Shown: positions 27,915 through 37,135 of the stretch, piece by piece
Position numbering within the stretch: the first letter of the stretch is position 1
Layout: every line of letters starts with the position of its first letter
Source of the DNA: Rhodovulum sp. MB263
Lineage (GTDB): Bacteria; Pseudomonadota; Alphaproteobacteria; Rhodobacterales; Rhodobacteraceae
Assembly (NCBI RefSeq): GCF_002073975.1
Contig: NZ_CP020384.1
Coordinates: 2,232,001 to 2,296,000 of the forward strand
Direction: 5' to 3'
DNA: 64,000 nt
Made by a program: the position numbers and the translations under genes
The notes under the pieces: generated by a model
What the model was told of the DNA's origin: nothing
Seen by the model: only the letters and a program-made list of their open reading frames with translations
The model's database searches: none

Positions 27915-28859
27915 TCATGCCGCCGCGTTCATGCCGTCGACGGCTGCGGTCACCTCTTCGGGCGTGCCGACCTGTCGGGTCGCGACCTCGCGCGCGATGC
28001 GCCTGACCATGCCCGACAGCGCCTTGCCCGCGCCGATTTCCCAGATCTCCGAGACACCCTCACCGGCCATCCAGGCGACGGATTCGCGCCAGCGCACGGC
28101 GCCGGTCACCTGCTCGACCAGCAGCGCCCGGATCATGCCCGGATCGGTCTCGCCGCAGGCGCGCACATTGGCCACGACCGGCACCAGCGGGGTCTCGATC
28201 TCGACATCGTCAAGCGCCTCGGCCATCGCCCGCGCCGCCGGCGCCATCAGCGCGCAATGGAAGGGCGCCGAGACGGGCAGCATCACCGCGCGCTTCGCGC
28301 CCCGCGCCTTTGCCAGCTCGACCGCACGTTCGACCGCCGCGGCATGGCCCGAAATCACCACCTGCGCCGGGTCGTTGTCATTGGCGGCCTGAACCACCTG
28401 CCCCGAGGCCGCCTCGGCCGCGATCTCGCGCACCGCAGCCAGATCGAGCCCCAGCAGCGCCGCCATCGCGCCCTCGCCAACCGGCACCGCCGCCTGCATC
28501 GCCTCGCCGCGCAGCCGCAGAAGCCGCGCGGTATCCGCGAGGCTGATCGCGCCAGCCGCGCACAGCGCGGAATATTCGCCCAGCGAATGGCCCGCCACGA
28601 AGGACGCCGCCGTCACCGACACGCCCTCGGCGCCCAGGGCCGCCATCGCCGCCATCGAGGTCGCCATCAGCGCCGGTTGCGCATTGCGGGTCAGCGTCAG
28701 CTCGGCCTGGTCGCCGGCCCAGATCAGCCCCGACAGGCTTTCGCCCAGCGCGTCGTCGACCTCTTCGAAGACCGCGCGAGCCTGCGGATAGGCCTCGGCC
28801 AGCGCCTTGCCCATGCCGATGGTCTGGGCCCCCTGGCCCGGAAATACGAATGCACGCAT
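27915..28859 (-). CDS. fabD: Malonyl-CoA:ACP transacylase
   Basis: The 314-residue enzyme loads malonyl groups onto ACP. The N-terminal FVFPGQGAQTIGMG and the active-site GHSLGEYSAL (catalytic Ser) are present, with the His in APFHCALM. ATG 28859 gives the canonical MRAFVFPGQGAQ start; longer frames read into the upstream spacer. It is first in the fabD-fabG-acpP run. Confidence 0.97.
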   Translation of the reverse strand: MRAFVFPGQGAQTIGMGKALAEAYPQARAVFEEVDDALGESLSGLIWAGDQAELTLTRNAQPALMATSMAAMAALGAEGVSVTAASFVAGHSLGEYSALCAAGAISLADTARLLRLRGEAMQAAVPVGEGAMAALLGLDLAAVREIAAEAASGQVVQAANDNDPAQVVISGHAAAVERAVELAKARGAKRAVMLPVSAPFHCALMAPAARAMAEALDDVEIETPLVPVVANVRACGETDPGMIRALLVEQVTGAVRWRESVAWMAGEGVSEIWEIGAGKALSGMVRRIAREVATRQVGTPEEVTAAVDGMNAAA

Positions 28860-28979
28860 CGAGTGCCCCTTGCCCTGTCTTGTCTGGCGTCGATCTAACG
28901 GCTTGGTCCCGGCTTCACAAGCGCGCCGGGCCGCGGGACCGCCCGCGCGCCGATCGGCCGCGCCGCTCAACCGCGCCGA

Positions 28980-29867
28980 TCAACCGTGGCGGGCGAGGAA
29001 GTCGGGCGCCGAGCGGTCCTCGACTTCACGGGCCTCGATATTGGCCACGTTCCGGCGTACCCGCGCGGCATGGCGGCGGGCCTCGACCGACTGGTTCGAG
29101 CCGCGCGCGATCTTGGCGGCAAGCTCCTGCTCCGAGCGGGTGTAGTAGTGGTTCAGCTGCAGGTGATCGGCCGAATAGAAGGCCGGATCGCTGCGACCCT
29201 TGTGATCGCCCTGCTCGCCCCGGTCGTTCCAGGTCACGGCCTGCCCGTCGATCCAGACGCTGTGCACCTTGAGCGCGGTGACCCGGGTCGCGTCGACCAC
29301 GGTCTTGAAATTGGTCACCCCGCGCGCCCCACTCAGCGGCTCGGCGGCGCGGCGGGTGTAATTGGCCACGATCCCGCCCTCGGGCGGCGCGTCATGGCCG
29401 TTGCGGCCGAAATTATGCCAGGGCAGCGTGACGGACGGGATGTCGCCCAGATGGGCCAGCGCCGCATCGAGGCTGTCGGCCTGTTTCGGCACCAGGAATT
29501 CATCGGCATCGATGCAGGCCATCCAGCGATGGGCGCCGCCGAAATTCCGAAGCGCATGGGCATAGGCCAGCACCTGATTGTGGATCTCGCGCCCCGAGCG
29601 GCCGTCGTGAAGCTTCTGGTCCCAGGGCAGCAGCGTCAGCCTGTCGCCAAGTGCCGCCGCCAGCTCGGCCGCGGTGCCGTCGGTCGAGCCATTGTCATAG
29701 GCATAGACATGGGCCACTCCGGCAGCCCGGTGAAACTGGGCCCATTCGCCGATATGGCGTGCCTCGTTCTTCACGATCAGCACGATGGCAAGTCCGCGAC
29801 GGCCCGGGCGGGGCGCGGGCGGCGCGAAGGACAGTTTGGTGATAGGCCGGTTGAAAAGCCCGCGCAT
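28980..29867 (-). CDS. Glycosyltransferase family 2/92-like protein
   Basis: The 295-residue protein has a GT-A-like fold start, LAIVLIVKNEARHIGEWAQF, then YAYDNGSTDGTAAEL and the nucleotide-sugar/metal motif MACIDADEFLVP. The centre (LPWHNFGRNGHDAPPEGG) and LQLNHYYTRSEQELAAKI fit DUF23/GT92-type proteins common in alphaproteobacteria. No membrane span is evident, so it probably acts in the cytoplasm. The acceptor is unknown; flanking genes give no hint. It is separated from fabD by about 120 bases. Confidence 0.83.
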   Translation of the reverse strand: MRGLFNRPITKLSFAPPAPRPGRRGLAIVLIVKNEARHIGEWAQFHRAAGVAHVYAYDNGSTDGTAAELAAALGDRLTLLPWDQKLHDGRSGREIHNQVLAYAHALRNFGGAHRWMACIDADEFLVPKQADSLDAALAHLGDIPSVTLPWHNFGRNGHDAPPEGGIVANYTRRAAEPLSGARGVTNFKTVVDATRVTALKVHSVWIDGQAVTWNDRGEQGDHKGRSDPAFYSADHLQLNHYYTRSEQELAAKIARGSNQSVEARRHAARVRRNVANIEAREVEDRSAPDFLARHG

Positions 29868-29944
29868 GCTCGCTCCGTCTGGCTGGACGGCGCGACACTA
29901 GCGCCCGGGCGGCCGGGATGCCAGCCGCCCGCCCATCCGTCAGG

Positions 29945-30529
29945 TCAGTCCGCGTCCTTGCCCGCCTCGATCGAGATCTGGACCTCGACCTCGTCGCTGA
30001 CATAGGGGACGTATTCGTCCATGCCGAACTCGGACCGGCTCAGCGTGGTCGTGGCGTAGAACCCCAGCCAGTCGCGCTTTTCCATCGGATGCTCGGCATG
30101 CTGGGTCAGCCGGGCGTCCAGGACCACCGGCTTGGTGATGCCGTTCAGGGTCAGCTCGCCGGTGATCTTCGCGGTGTCCTCGCCGGTCACGTCGATATCG
30201 GTCGAGGTGAAGGTCACCAGATCGTTCTCGGCCGCATTGAAGAAGGTGTCGGACATGAAATGCTCGAACCGCGCTTCCCAGCCGGTGAACAGCGCCTCGG
30301 TCGGGATCGAGACCGACACCCGCGAGGCCGCCGGATCCTCGGCATCGAAGGACACTGTGCCTTCCCAGCCCGAGAACAGGTTCCAGGTGGTCGAGAAGCC
30401 GAGATGCTCATAGGAGAACAGCACCTGGCTATGGCTGGAATCGAGGCTGTAATCGACCGGCTCGGCGGCAGCGGGCAGCACGGTTGCGGCCATGAGGGCG
30501 GCAGCGGTCGCGGCGGGGATCAGGTTCAT
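29945..30529 (-). CDS. YceI-family periplasmic protein
   Basis: A 194-residue lipocalin-like protein that may bind polyisoprenoids. The signal peptide is NLIPAATAAALMAATVLPAAAEP. The YceI domain starts YSLDSSHSQVLFSYEHLGFS and includes FKxTD-type strands (FTSTDIDVTG, KITGELTLNGITKPVVL) and the end RSEFGMDEYVPYVSDEVEV. It is divergent from rpsF across about 300 bases. Confidence 0.93.
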   Translation of the reverse strand: MNLIPAATAAALMAATVLPAAAEPVDYSLDSSHSQVLFSYEHLGFSTTWNLFSGWEGTVSFDAEDPAASRVSVSIPTEALFTGWEARFEHFMSDTFFNAAENDLVTFTSTDIDVTGEDTAKITGELTLNGITKPVVLDARLTQHAEHPMEKRDWLGFYATTTLSRSEFGMDEYVPYVSDEVEVQISIEAGKDAD

Positions 30530-30833
30530 CGGATACTCCGTTTCTTTGGTCGTCAGTGGACCGGACAGGTCAACAGGTCGGCTGCAACCGGCCTGTGCGC
30601 AATTGCCAAGGGGATCACAGGCCCTGTTCGGCACCGAACAGAGCATCGGCAAAGACCCGCCCCGCCCTCTGCCCCGCCCTGCCGGCGCGCGCGCCTTGCA
30701 TCGCATGGCAATCCCTGTATAAGGCGCGGGTCCTTCCAACCGAATGGTATCCGGTGCGACCTCTCGTGGGCGGGCGGAAGGTGTCGAAAGACCTCGCCCT
30801 ATGAAGTGCACCCGCAACAGAACTGGAGTATGC

Positions 30834-31187
30834 ATGCCGCTTTACGAGCATGTCTTCATCGCGCGCCAGGACCTGTCCAACGCGCAGGCCGAGGGCCTTG
30901 TCGAACATTTCTCCACCGTCCTCGCGGATAACGGCGGCAAGGTCGTCGACAGCGAGTACTGGGGCGTCAAGACGATGTCCTACAAGATCAACAAGAACCG
31001 CAAGGGCCATTACGCCTACCTGCGCACCGATGCGCCCGCGCCGGCAGTGCAGGAAATGGAACGCCTGATGCGGCTGCACGATGACGTGATGCGGGTTCTG
31101 ACCATCAAGGTCGACGCGCATGAAGAAGGCCCTTCGGTGCAGATGCAAAAGCGCGAAGAACGCGACAATCGTCGCGATCGCCGTTGA
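30834..31187 (+). CDS. rpsF: 30S ribosomal protein S6
   Basis: The 117-residue S6 begins MPLYEHVFIARQDLSNAQAE and has the GVKTMSYKINKNRKGHYAYL core with the basic C-terminal tail KREERDNRRDRR. It starts the rpsF-rpsR-rplI operon. ATG 30834 is preceded by CTGGAG; an earlier in-frame start would add residues with no family match. Confidence 0.97.
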   Translation: MPLYEHVFIARQDLSNAQAEGLVEHFSTVLADNGGKVVDSEYWGVKTMSYKINKNRKGHYAYLRTDAPAPAVQEMERLMRLHDDVMRVLTIKVDAHEEGPSVQMQKREERDNRRDRR

Positions 31188-31216
31188 CCCGTCGCCTGAG
31201 CAAAGGAGCCTAACAC

Positions 31217-31444
31217 ATGGCCGCAAAACCGTTTTTCCGCCGCCGCAAGGTCTGCCCCTTCTCCGGCGACAACTCGCCGAAGATCGACTACAAGGACACC
31301 CGCCTGCTGCAGCGCTACATCTCCGAGCGCGGCAAGATCGTGCCCTCGCGGATCACCGCCGTCTCGTCCAAGAAGCAGCGTGAACTGGCCCGCGCGATCA
31401 AGCGCGCCCGCTTCCTCGCCCTGCTGCCCTACGCCGTGAAGTAA
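31217..31444 (+). CDS. rpsR: 30S ribosomal protein S18
   Basis: The 75-residue S18 reads [19 protein letters not shown], then [19 protein letters not shown] and [10 protein letters not shown]. An AAAGGAG ribosome-binding site precedes the ATG. It binds next to S6 in the 30S platform and is the second gene of the operon. Confidence 0.97.
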   Translation: MAAKPFFRRRKVCPFSGDNSPKIDYKDTRLLQRYISERGKIVPSRITAVSSKKQRELARAIKRARFLALLPYAVK

Positions 31445-31455
31445 GGAACGACCCC

Positions 31456-32043
31456 ATGCAAGTGATCCTTCTGGAACGCGTGGCCAAGCTCGGCCAGATG
31501 GGCGAGGTCGTCAACGTCAAGGACGGCTATGCCCGCAACTTCCTGCTGCCGCAGGGCAAGGCGCTGCGCGCCAACGACACCAACATCGCCCGCTTCGAGG
31601 CCGACAAGGCCCAGCTCGAGGCGCGCAACCTCGAGACCAAGAAAGAAGCCGAAGCGCTCGCCGGGAAACTCGACGGTCAGCAATTCGTCGTGATTCGTTC
31701 CGCCTCGGATGGCGGCGCGCTCTATGGCTCGGTCACGCCCCGCGACATCGCGGATGTCGCGACCGAGGCCGGCTTCTCGGTCGACCGCAAGCAGGTCGTG
31801 CTGGCCGGTCCGATCAAGGATCTGGGCCTGCACGACGTGCATGTGCTGCTGCACCCCGAGGTCGACGTGACCGTGTCGGTCAATGTTGCCCGCTCGACCG
31901 AAGAGGCCGAACTTCAGGCCTCGGGCAAGTCGATCCAGGACCTCGCCGCCGAGGAAGAAGCCGCGGCCGAATTCGAGATCCAGGAACTGTTCGACGATAT
32001 CGGATCGGCAGCCTCCGACGACGAGGACGACGAGCAGCGCTGA
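31456..32043 (+). CDS. rplI: 50S ribosomal protein L9
   Basis: The 195-residue L9 has [19 protein letters not shown] and the loop [17 protein letters not shown], a long helical linker and a C-terminal domain ending in an acidic tail ([11 protein letters not shown]), longer than the E. coli form but usual in this family of bacteria. It follows rpsR by 11 bases. A hairpin follows the stop. Confidence 0.97.
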   Translation: MQVILLERVAKLGQMGEVVNVKDGYARNFLLPQGKALRANDTNIARFEADKAQLEARNLETKKEAEALAGKLDGQQFVVIRSASDGGALYGSVTPRDIADVATEAGFSVDRKQVVLAGPIKDLGLHDVHVLLHPEVDVTVSVNVARSTEEAELQASGKSIQDLAAEEEAAAEFEIQELFDDIGSAASDDEDDEQR

Positions 32044-32075
32044 TCACCCGCTCGACGCCATTCGGCACAGACATC

Positions 32076-32108
32076 GCGCCGTCCCCGCCTCCGGGGGCGG
32101 CGCTTTCC
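32076..32108 (+). terminator. Probable terminator after rplI
   Basis: GCGCCGTCCCC and GGGGGCGGCGC (one G-U pair) form an 11-bp stem around GCCTCC, followed by TTTCCGTTT. It begins 33 bases after the rplI stop. Confidence 0.7.
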
Positions 32109-32543
32109 GTTTCGGCGGACGGCTCCGGCCCTGGCGCGCCCTGATGCATCTGCGGACGGCTCGATCCCCCGATCCGAAGCGACACTTCCCCGACAGGTTT
32201 CCCGATCTCCGAAAGCGCCTTTGCGGGACGGCGACGCCCGCGCCCGCCCGGCAGCACAAGGTCACTCTTCCAGGCCGGGACCGGGGACCATCCCCGCCCC
32301 TCTCCGAAACTCGCTGTGGCCCTTCGCAGACCGGATTCCGCCGCCCCTGCCCGGCCGTTTTGCAGCCTCTGCCGCGCATGACGGTCGCGAGAGCGAGCCA
32401 AGGTCCATGCGGTATCTCTTGTCGCAAAAAGCCGAAGGCCACTGCCCCCGGCACGGCCCCCAAGACGTCGTCCTTCACCGCCATGGCACGCCCGGACCCC
32501 GGCCAGCGGAGGAAAGCTAGAACGCGTCCGAAGTCATGCAAAA
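32109..32543 (+). other. About 430 bases without a gene
   Basis: Frames are open on both strands because of high GC, but none has a start with a ribosome-binding site or recognisable protein features. It is the space between the convergent rplI and tig transcripts. Confidence 0.5.
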
Positions 32544-32563
32544 GGCCGCCCCGGGGGGCGGCC
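32540..32563 (-). terminator. Terminator after trigger factor gene
   Basis: GGCCGCCC (32544-32551), CGGG loop, GGGCGGCC (32556-32563) is a perfect 8-bp stem, followed in the minus direction by TTTTGC. It lies about 50 bases past the tig stop. Confidence 0.75.
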
Positions 32564-32611
32564 CTTCTTCATCCCGGAACCTGCCTCCGGCCGCGGGGCC
32601 GGAGAGGTGCC

Positions 32612-33943
32612 TCATTCTTCCTCGAGCTTCTCGACCGCCGCCTGCAGCTCGTCCTTGCTGACCGGCTTCTCGGTCACCTCGGCCAGCTCGAAGACATAGT
32701 CGACGACCTTGTCCTCGAAGAGCGGCGCGCGGATCTGCTGCTGCAGCGCCTGGTTCTGACGGACATATTCGAAGAACTGACGTTCCTGTCCGGGGAACTG
32801 GCGCGCCTGGGCCAGAACCGCCTGGGTCATCTCGTTATCCGAGACCGACACCTCGGCCTTGCGGCCGATCTCGGCCAGCAGAAGGCCCAGACGCACGCGG
32901 CGCTCGGCCAGTTTCAGATGCTCTTCGGTCGGCTCGATCTCGCCATGGTCGTGGCCGTGATCGTCGGGATGCTCTTCATGGTAGAGCTGGTGGGCGATCT
33001 GCCCGGCCTCGGCCTCGAGCAGGCTCGGGGGCACCTCGAAGCTCACCGCGGTATCGAGCGCATCCAGAAGGGCGCGTTTCATCACCGCGCGGGCGGCCCC
33101 GCCGAATTCGGTCTTCAGACGCTCGGCGACCTGGGCTTTCAGACCGTCGAGATCCTCGGCGCCGAACTGCTTGGCCAGATCATCGTCGATCTCGGCAGGC
33201 TTGGGCGCCTTCACGGCCTTCACGGTGACGTCGAAGGTGGCTTCCTTGCCCTTCAGGTTCTCGGCGCCGTAGTTCTCGGGGAAGGTGACGGTGACGGTAA
33301 CCTCATCCTCGGCCTTGGCCCCGACCAGCTGCGCCTCGAAACCGGGAATGAAGCTCTCCGAGCCCAGCACCAGCGGGTAATCCTCGGCCGAGCCGCCCTC
33401 GAAGGGCTCGTCGCCCAGCTTGCCGACGAAGTCGATGATGACCTGATCGCCATCCTTGGCCTTCGAGCCCTTGCGGCGATCGGCATAGGTCTGGGCGGTG
33501 CCGGCCAGTTTCTCCAGCGCCTCGGTGATCTCGGCCTCGGCCGGTTCCACCACCAGCTTCTCGAGCTTGATCGACTTGAGATCGGCCTCGGGGATCTCGG
33601 GCAGCGCCTCGTACTTCATCTCGACGGTGACGTCCTCGCCGGGCTTCCAGTCCTCATTGGTCATCTTGACCTCGGGCTGCATCGCCGGGCGGTCACCGGT
33701 TTCCTCGAAATGGCTGCTCATGGCGCCGTCGATGGTTTCCTGCATGGCCTCGCCCATCAGGCGCTCGCCGAACTGCTTCTTGAGAAGCGGCATCGGCACC
33801 TTGCCCTTGCGGAAGCCCTTCATCTCGATCTGGGGCTGGGCCTCGGCGAGCTTCTCGTTGACCTTCGCCTCCAGTTCGGCGGCGGTCACGGTGATCGTGT
33901 AGCCCCGCTTCAGGCCGTCTTTCAGGGTCTCGGTGACCTGCAT
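32612..33943 (-). CDS. tig: Trigger factor (ribosome-associated chaperone/PPIase)
   Basis: A 443-residue trigger factor. The N-terminal ribosome-binding domain contains the signature GFRKGKVPM (residues about 45-53), the middle FKBP-like domain has [17 protein letters not shown], and the C-terminal arm is helical with an acidic His-rich segment [11 protein letters not shown] 33943 ([16 protein letters not shown]) follows AAAAGGACG; longer frames add a basic N-terminal extension not seen in the family. It helps fold nascent chains. It is followed by a terminator and is transcribed alone. Confidence 0.96.
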   Translation of the reverse strand: MQVTETLKDGLKRGYTITVTAAELEAKVNEKLAEAQPQIEMKGFRKGKVPMPLLKKQFGERLMGEAMQETIDGAMSSHFEETGDRPAMQPEVKMTNEDWKPGEDVTVEMKYEALPEIPEADLKSIKLEKLVVEPAEAEITEALEKLAGTAQTYADRRKGSKAKDGDQVIIDFVGKLGDEPFEGGSAEDYPLVLGSESFIPGFEAQLVGAKAEDEVTVTVTFPENYGAENLKGKEATFDVTVKAVKAPKPAEIDDDLAKQFGAEDLDGLKAQVAERLKTEFGGAARAVMKRALLDALDTAVSFEVPPSLLEAEAGQIAHQLYHEEHPDDHGHDHGEIEPTEEHLKLAERRVRLGLLLAEIGRKAEVSVSDNEMTQAVLAQARQFPGQERQFFEYVRQNQALQQQIRAPLFEDKVVDYVFELAEVTEKPVSKDELQAAVEKLEEE

Positions 33944-34221
33944 CTGCGTATCGTCCTTTTCATCCATTTCAGCTGGAACCGGCGGGGCAAGCCCCTCGGG
34001 CCTTGCGGCGCCAGCCCCCAAAATTCGACGCCGGTCGTTCGGAAACAACCACTTGCTTTCTCCGCGTCCACGAGCCTCGGCACGGCAGGCTTCGTCCCCC
34101 GGAAACGCTTCCGGCGCCTTCTACGCGAGCATCTGCCGTGGGGCAAGGGGCTCGACGGCGCGAAGCGGCCTTGCGCAAGCGCATGCGCAGGCCCGGGCCC
34201 AGACCCGGCCCCCGGGCGGGC

Positions 34222-34485
34222 TCAGAGCCCATAGAGGTCGGGAAAGCTGACCTTGCCGCTCCAGGAAAGATACAGAAAACTGCCCTCGTCGGTGTCGATC
34301 CGCACACAGCGCGACAGCAACCAGTTCCGCGCCGCCGGGCCATCGGCGCAATCCGGGATCTCGCCCAGCGAGCGGCCGAGCGAGACGAAGCCCGCAACGA
34401 TGGCCGAGGCCGCCGAGCTGCCCCCGAAACGGCAGAAATACGATCCGAACTCGCGCAATCCTCCTGCCCGTTCGTCGCTGGCAAG
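34222..34485 (-). pseudogene. C-terminal fragment of a subtilase-like (S8) protein
   Basis: The minus-strand frame ending at stop 34222 contains CRFGGSSAASAIVAGFVSLG, which resembles the catalytic-serine region of subtilisin-like proteases (G-T/S-S-x-A-x-x-x-x-A-G). It is followed by about 50 residues ending VSFPDLYGL. Upstream the frame breaks within 30 residues near an IS3 remnant, so the Asp and His domains are missing. The gene was probably cut by insertion or deletion. The family call rests on one motif. Confidence 0.45.
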
Positions 34486-34559
34486 GGCGCTCTAGGTGGT
34501 CAGTCCCGGCATTTGGTGGATGAATCGCGCCGGGTTTGCCGGAGGCTGATTGTCGTTAG

Positions 34560-34716
34560 TTACGCGGCCATGTTCTCAGTTTCCAGAGCCGCGTAAAAGT
34601 TGGCCTCTACCTCGGCTGGCGGGATGTTCCCGATAGGTTCGAGCAGGCGGAGGTTGTTGAACCAATCGACCCATTCCAACGTCGCGTATGCGACGGCCTC
34701 GCAGCTCTGACAGCGT
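34560..34716 (-). mobile_element. IS3-family OrfB C-terminal fragment
   Basis: In one minus-strand frame ending at TAA 34560-34562 the sequence reads EAVAYATLEWVDWFNNLRLL followed by EPIGNIPPAEVEANFYAALE and TENMAA. This is the conserved end of IS3-type transposases. The DDE core is absent. The copy is related to that at 23225-23370. Confidence 0.85.
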
Positions 34717-35038
34717 GCGTGGTCGTGGCGCTCCCGTGACGAACCTGGCCCATAATCCTTCCTTCCATTCCTGAGAAAGGATCACAGCATCAAACCTTGG
34801 GATCAAACACCTAAGATGGTGACCCGGCGATGCATGCGTTGGGCTCTTTCCGGTAGTTCGCGGCATAAGGCGCGAACGGCCGCTCTGAACCGACTTCAGG
34901 GTCAGTCACCTGACACAAAAGTCGGTTTTGCTTGGCCCGGGCCGCGACCGACAGACCTGCGGCAAAGCGTACGCAGTGAATGCTTCTCAGCCCCGCAACG
35001 ACCCGTTATAGCCGCCCGGCACAAGGAGACCGCCAGCC
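34717..35038 (+). other. Gap between the IS3 fragment and the thioesterase gene
   Basis: No gene is supported here. AAGGAGACC at 35026-35034 is the ribosome-binding site of the thioesterase gene. The remainder is probably IS-derived spacer. Confidence 0.4.
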
Positions 35039-35437
35039 ATGCCCGAGCTATTCCCCGAACGCGGCGAGCCCGTGATCCGCACCATCGCCATGCCCGCCGA
35101 TACCAACCCCGCGGGCGACATCTTCGGCGGCTGGCTGATGTCGCAGATGGACCTTGCCGCGGGCAGCGTGGCCGCGCGTGTCTCGCGCGGGCGGGCGGCC
35201 ACCATCGCTGTCGAGGGGATGCAGTTCCTCAAGCCGGTGAAGGTCGGCGACGAGGTCACGCTTTACGCCGATCTGGTCCGGCGCGGGCGCAGCTCGATGA
35301 CCATCGAGGTCCGCGCCTGGCACCGCCCCCGCTGTCAGGAATGGAGCGAGCAGGTGACTCAGGCCACCTTCACCTTCGTCGCGATCGACGAGAACGGCCA
35401 CTCGCGTCCCCTGCCCGATCCGATCCAGGCCGGCTGA
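35039..35437 (+). CDS. Acyl-CoA thioesterase (YciA-like hotdog fold)
   Basis: The 132-residue single hotdog-domain protein has the YciA-family motif ADTNPAGDIFGGWLMSQMDL, in which the Asp is catalytic, and VEGMQFLKPVKVGDEVTL. Such enzymes hydrolyse short to long acyl-CoAs. A clear AAGGAG precedes the ATG. It lies alone between IS debris and a convergent small gene. Confidence 0.9.
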   Translation: MPELFPERGEPVIRTIAMPADTNPAGDIFGGWLMSQMDLAAGSVAARVSRGRAATIAVEGMQFLKPVKVGDEVTLYADLVRRGRSSMTIEVRAWHRPRCQEWSEQVTQATFTFVAIDENGHSRPLPDPIQAG

Positions 35438-35485
35438 GCCCCGGGCGGCGGGCGCAGCGACGCCCGCTCAGAAGGCCTTGCCAGT

Positions 35486-35725
35486 TCAGAACGCTTTGAA
35501 AGTCAGCGTCGTCAGCGAGCGGTCGATGCCGGGAATGTCGAGCAGATTGTCATTGATGAACTTGCCGACATCCTGGTCCTTCGGAATGTAGAGCTTCATC
35601 AGCAGGTCGAAATCGCCGCTGGTGGAATAGAGCTCGGAATGAAACTCGCGCAGCAAGATTTCCTCGGCCACCTCATAGGTCTTGCCCGGGCGGCAGCGCA
35701 GTTGCACGAAGACGCAGGCGGTCAT
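35486..35725 (-). CDS. Stand-alone Lrp/AsnC ligand-binding (RAM) domain protein
   Basis: The 79-residue protein is only the effector-binding RAM domain of AsnC/Lrp regulators ([44 protein letters not shown]) and lacks the DNA-binding HTH. Such short RAM proteins sense amino acids or act as oligomer partners. It is divergent from hisB, so it might sense histidine-pathway status, but that is inference from position only. Confidence 0.88.
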   Translation of the reverse strand: MTACVFVQLRCRPGKTYEVAEEILLREFHSELYSTSGDFDLLMKLYIPKDQDVGKFINDNLLDIPGIDRSLTTLTFKAF

Positions 35726-35886
35726 GGGGGGCTCCTTCTCGGCTGATCCGGGCCAAACCTACCAGAGCCCCCGCCGCCTTCAAGCCGCAATTGCCCCGCC
35801 GCAACCCGGGCCCAGCCGTGGCCTGGCTCTTGGCCCCGCGCCCGGGCGCGCCTATAAGCGGCAGGAACAAACTGGCGGAGACGTCC

Positions 35887-36474
35887 ATGCGGACAGCGAA
35901 AATCACGCGCAAGACGGCCGAGACCGAAATCTCGGTCGAGCTCGGGCTCGACGGCACCGGCCGCTACGATATGGCCACCGGGGTCGGCTTCTTCGATCAC
36001 ATGCTCGACCAGCTCGCGCGCCATTCGCTGATCGACATGAGCGTGCGCTGTCAGGGCGATACCCATATCGACGACCATCACAGCGTCGAGGATGTGGGCA
36101 TCGCGCTCGGCCAGGCTCTGGCAGAGGCCTTGGGCGACAAGCGCGGCATCCGCCGCTACGGGTCCTGCCTGTTGCCGATGGACGATGCGCTGCTGCGCGC
36201 GGCGCTCGATCTGTCGGGACGACCCTATCTGGTCTGGAATGTCGATTTTCCGACCCAGAAGATCGGCAGCTTCGATACCGAGTTGGTGCGCGAATTCTTC
36301 CAGGCGCTCGCCACCCATGGCGGGATCACGCTTCATGTCGACGCCCTGCACGGGCTCAACAGCCACCATATCGCAGAGGCCGCCTTCAAGGCCGTGGCCC
36401 GCGCACTCCGCGACGCGGTCGAGACCGATCCGCGCAAGGCCGATGCCATCCCCTCGACCAAGGGAGCGCTCTAG
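35887..36474 (+). CDS. hisB: Imidazoleglycerol-phosphate dehydratase
   Basis: The 195-residue Mn-dependent dehydratase catalyses step six of histidine synthesis. Metal-binding histidines are visible in [31 protein letters not shown] and [13 protein letters not shown]. It lacks the HisB phosphatase domain, as in most alphaproteobacteria. ATG 35887 gives the standard [15 protein letters not shown]. hisH follows five bases later. Confidence 0.97.
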   Translation: MRTAKITRKTAETEISVELGLDGTGRYDMATGVGFFDHMLDQLARHSLIDMSVRCQGDTHIDDHHSVEDVGIALGQALAEALGDKRGIRRYGSCLLPMDDALLRAALDLSGRPYLVWNVDFPTQKIGSFDTELVREFFQALATHGGITLHVDALHGLNSHHIAEAAFKAVARALRDAVETDPRKADAIPSTKGAL

Positions 36475-36478
36475 ACCG

Positions 36479-37117
36479 ATGCTGACGGCGATTGTCGATT
36501 ACGAGTCGGGCAACCTGCATTCCGCCCGCAAGGCCTTCGAACGCGTCGCCCGCGAGACCGGAGCGGGCGAGGTCGCGATCACCTCGGACCCCGAGACCAT
36601 CCGCCGGGCCGACCGCATCGTGCTGCCCGGCGACGGCGCCTATCCGGCCTGCCACCGCGCGCTGTTCGATCATCGCGGCGTGTTCGAGGCCATCGAAGAG
36701 GCGGTGATCTCGGGCGGGCGTCCGTTTCTGGGCATCTGCATCGGCATGCAGATGATGGCCAGCCGCGGGCTCGAATATGAAGAGACCCCCGGCTTCGACT
36801 GGATCGGCGGCGAGGTGGTCCGGATCGCGCCCGAAGACCCGCATCTGAAAGTGCCGCATATGGGCTGGAACGATCTGGTGATCGACAGCCCGCATCCGGT
36901 GCTCACGGGCATCTCGACCGGCGATCACGCCTATTTCGTCCATTCCTACCATTTCCGCGTCGCCGACCCCGCCCACCGGATCGCCCATTGCGACTATGGC
37001 GGGCCGGTCACTGCCATCGTCGGGCGCGGCACCACCATCGGCACACAGTTCCACCCCGAGAAAAGCCAGGCGACCGGGCTCCGGCTGATCGCCAATTTCC
37101 TCGGCTGGGCGCCCTGA
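36479..37117 (+). CDS. hisH: Imidazole glycerol phosphate synthase, glutaminase subunit
   Basis: A 212-residue class I glutaminase that feeds ammonia to HisF. The oxyanion strand is VLPGDGAYP. The nucleophile elbow is FLGICIGMQMM (Cys) and the catalytic His-Glu is GTQFHPEKSQ. It is coupled to hisB. hisA and hisF would normally follow but do not lie next to it here; the next gene is on the opposite strand. Confidence 0.96.
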   Translation: MLTAIVDYESGNLHSARKAFERVARETGAGEVAITSDPETIRRADRIVLPGDGAYPACHRALFDHRGVFEAIEEAVISGGRPFLGICIGMQMMASRGLEYEETPGFDWIGGEVVRIAPEDPHLKVPHMGWNDLVIDSPHPVLTGISTGDHAYFVHSYHFRVADPAHRIAHCDYGGPVTAIVGRGTTIGTQFHPEKSQATGLRLIANFLGWAP

Positions 37118-37135
37118 TCCTAAGCGCCCTGAGCC

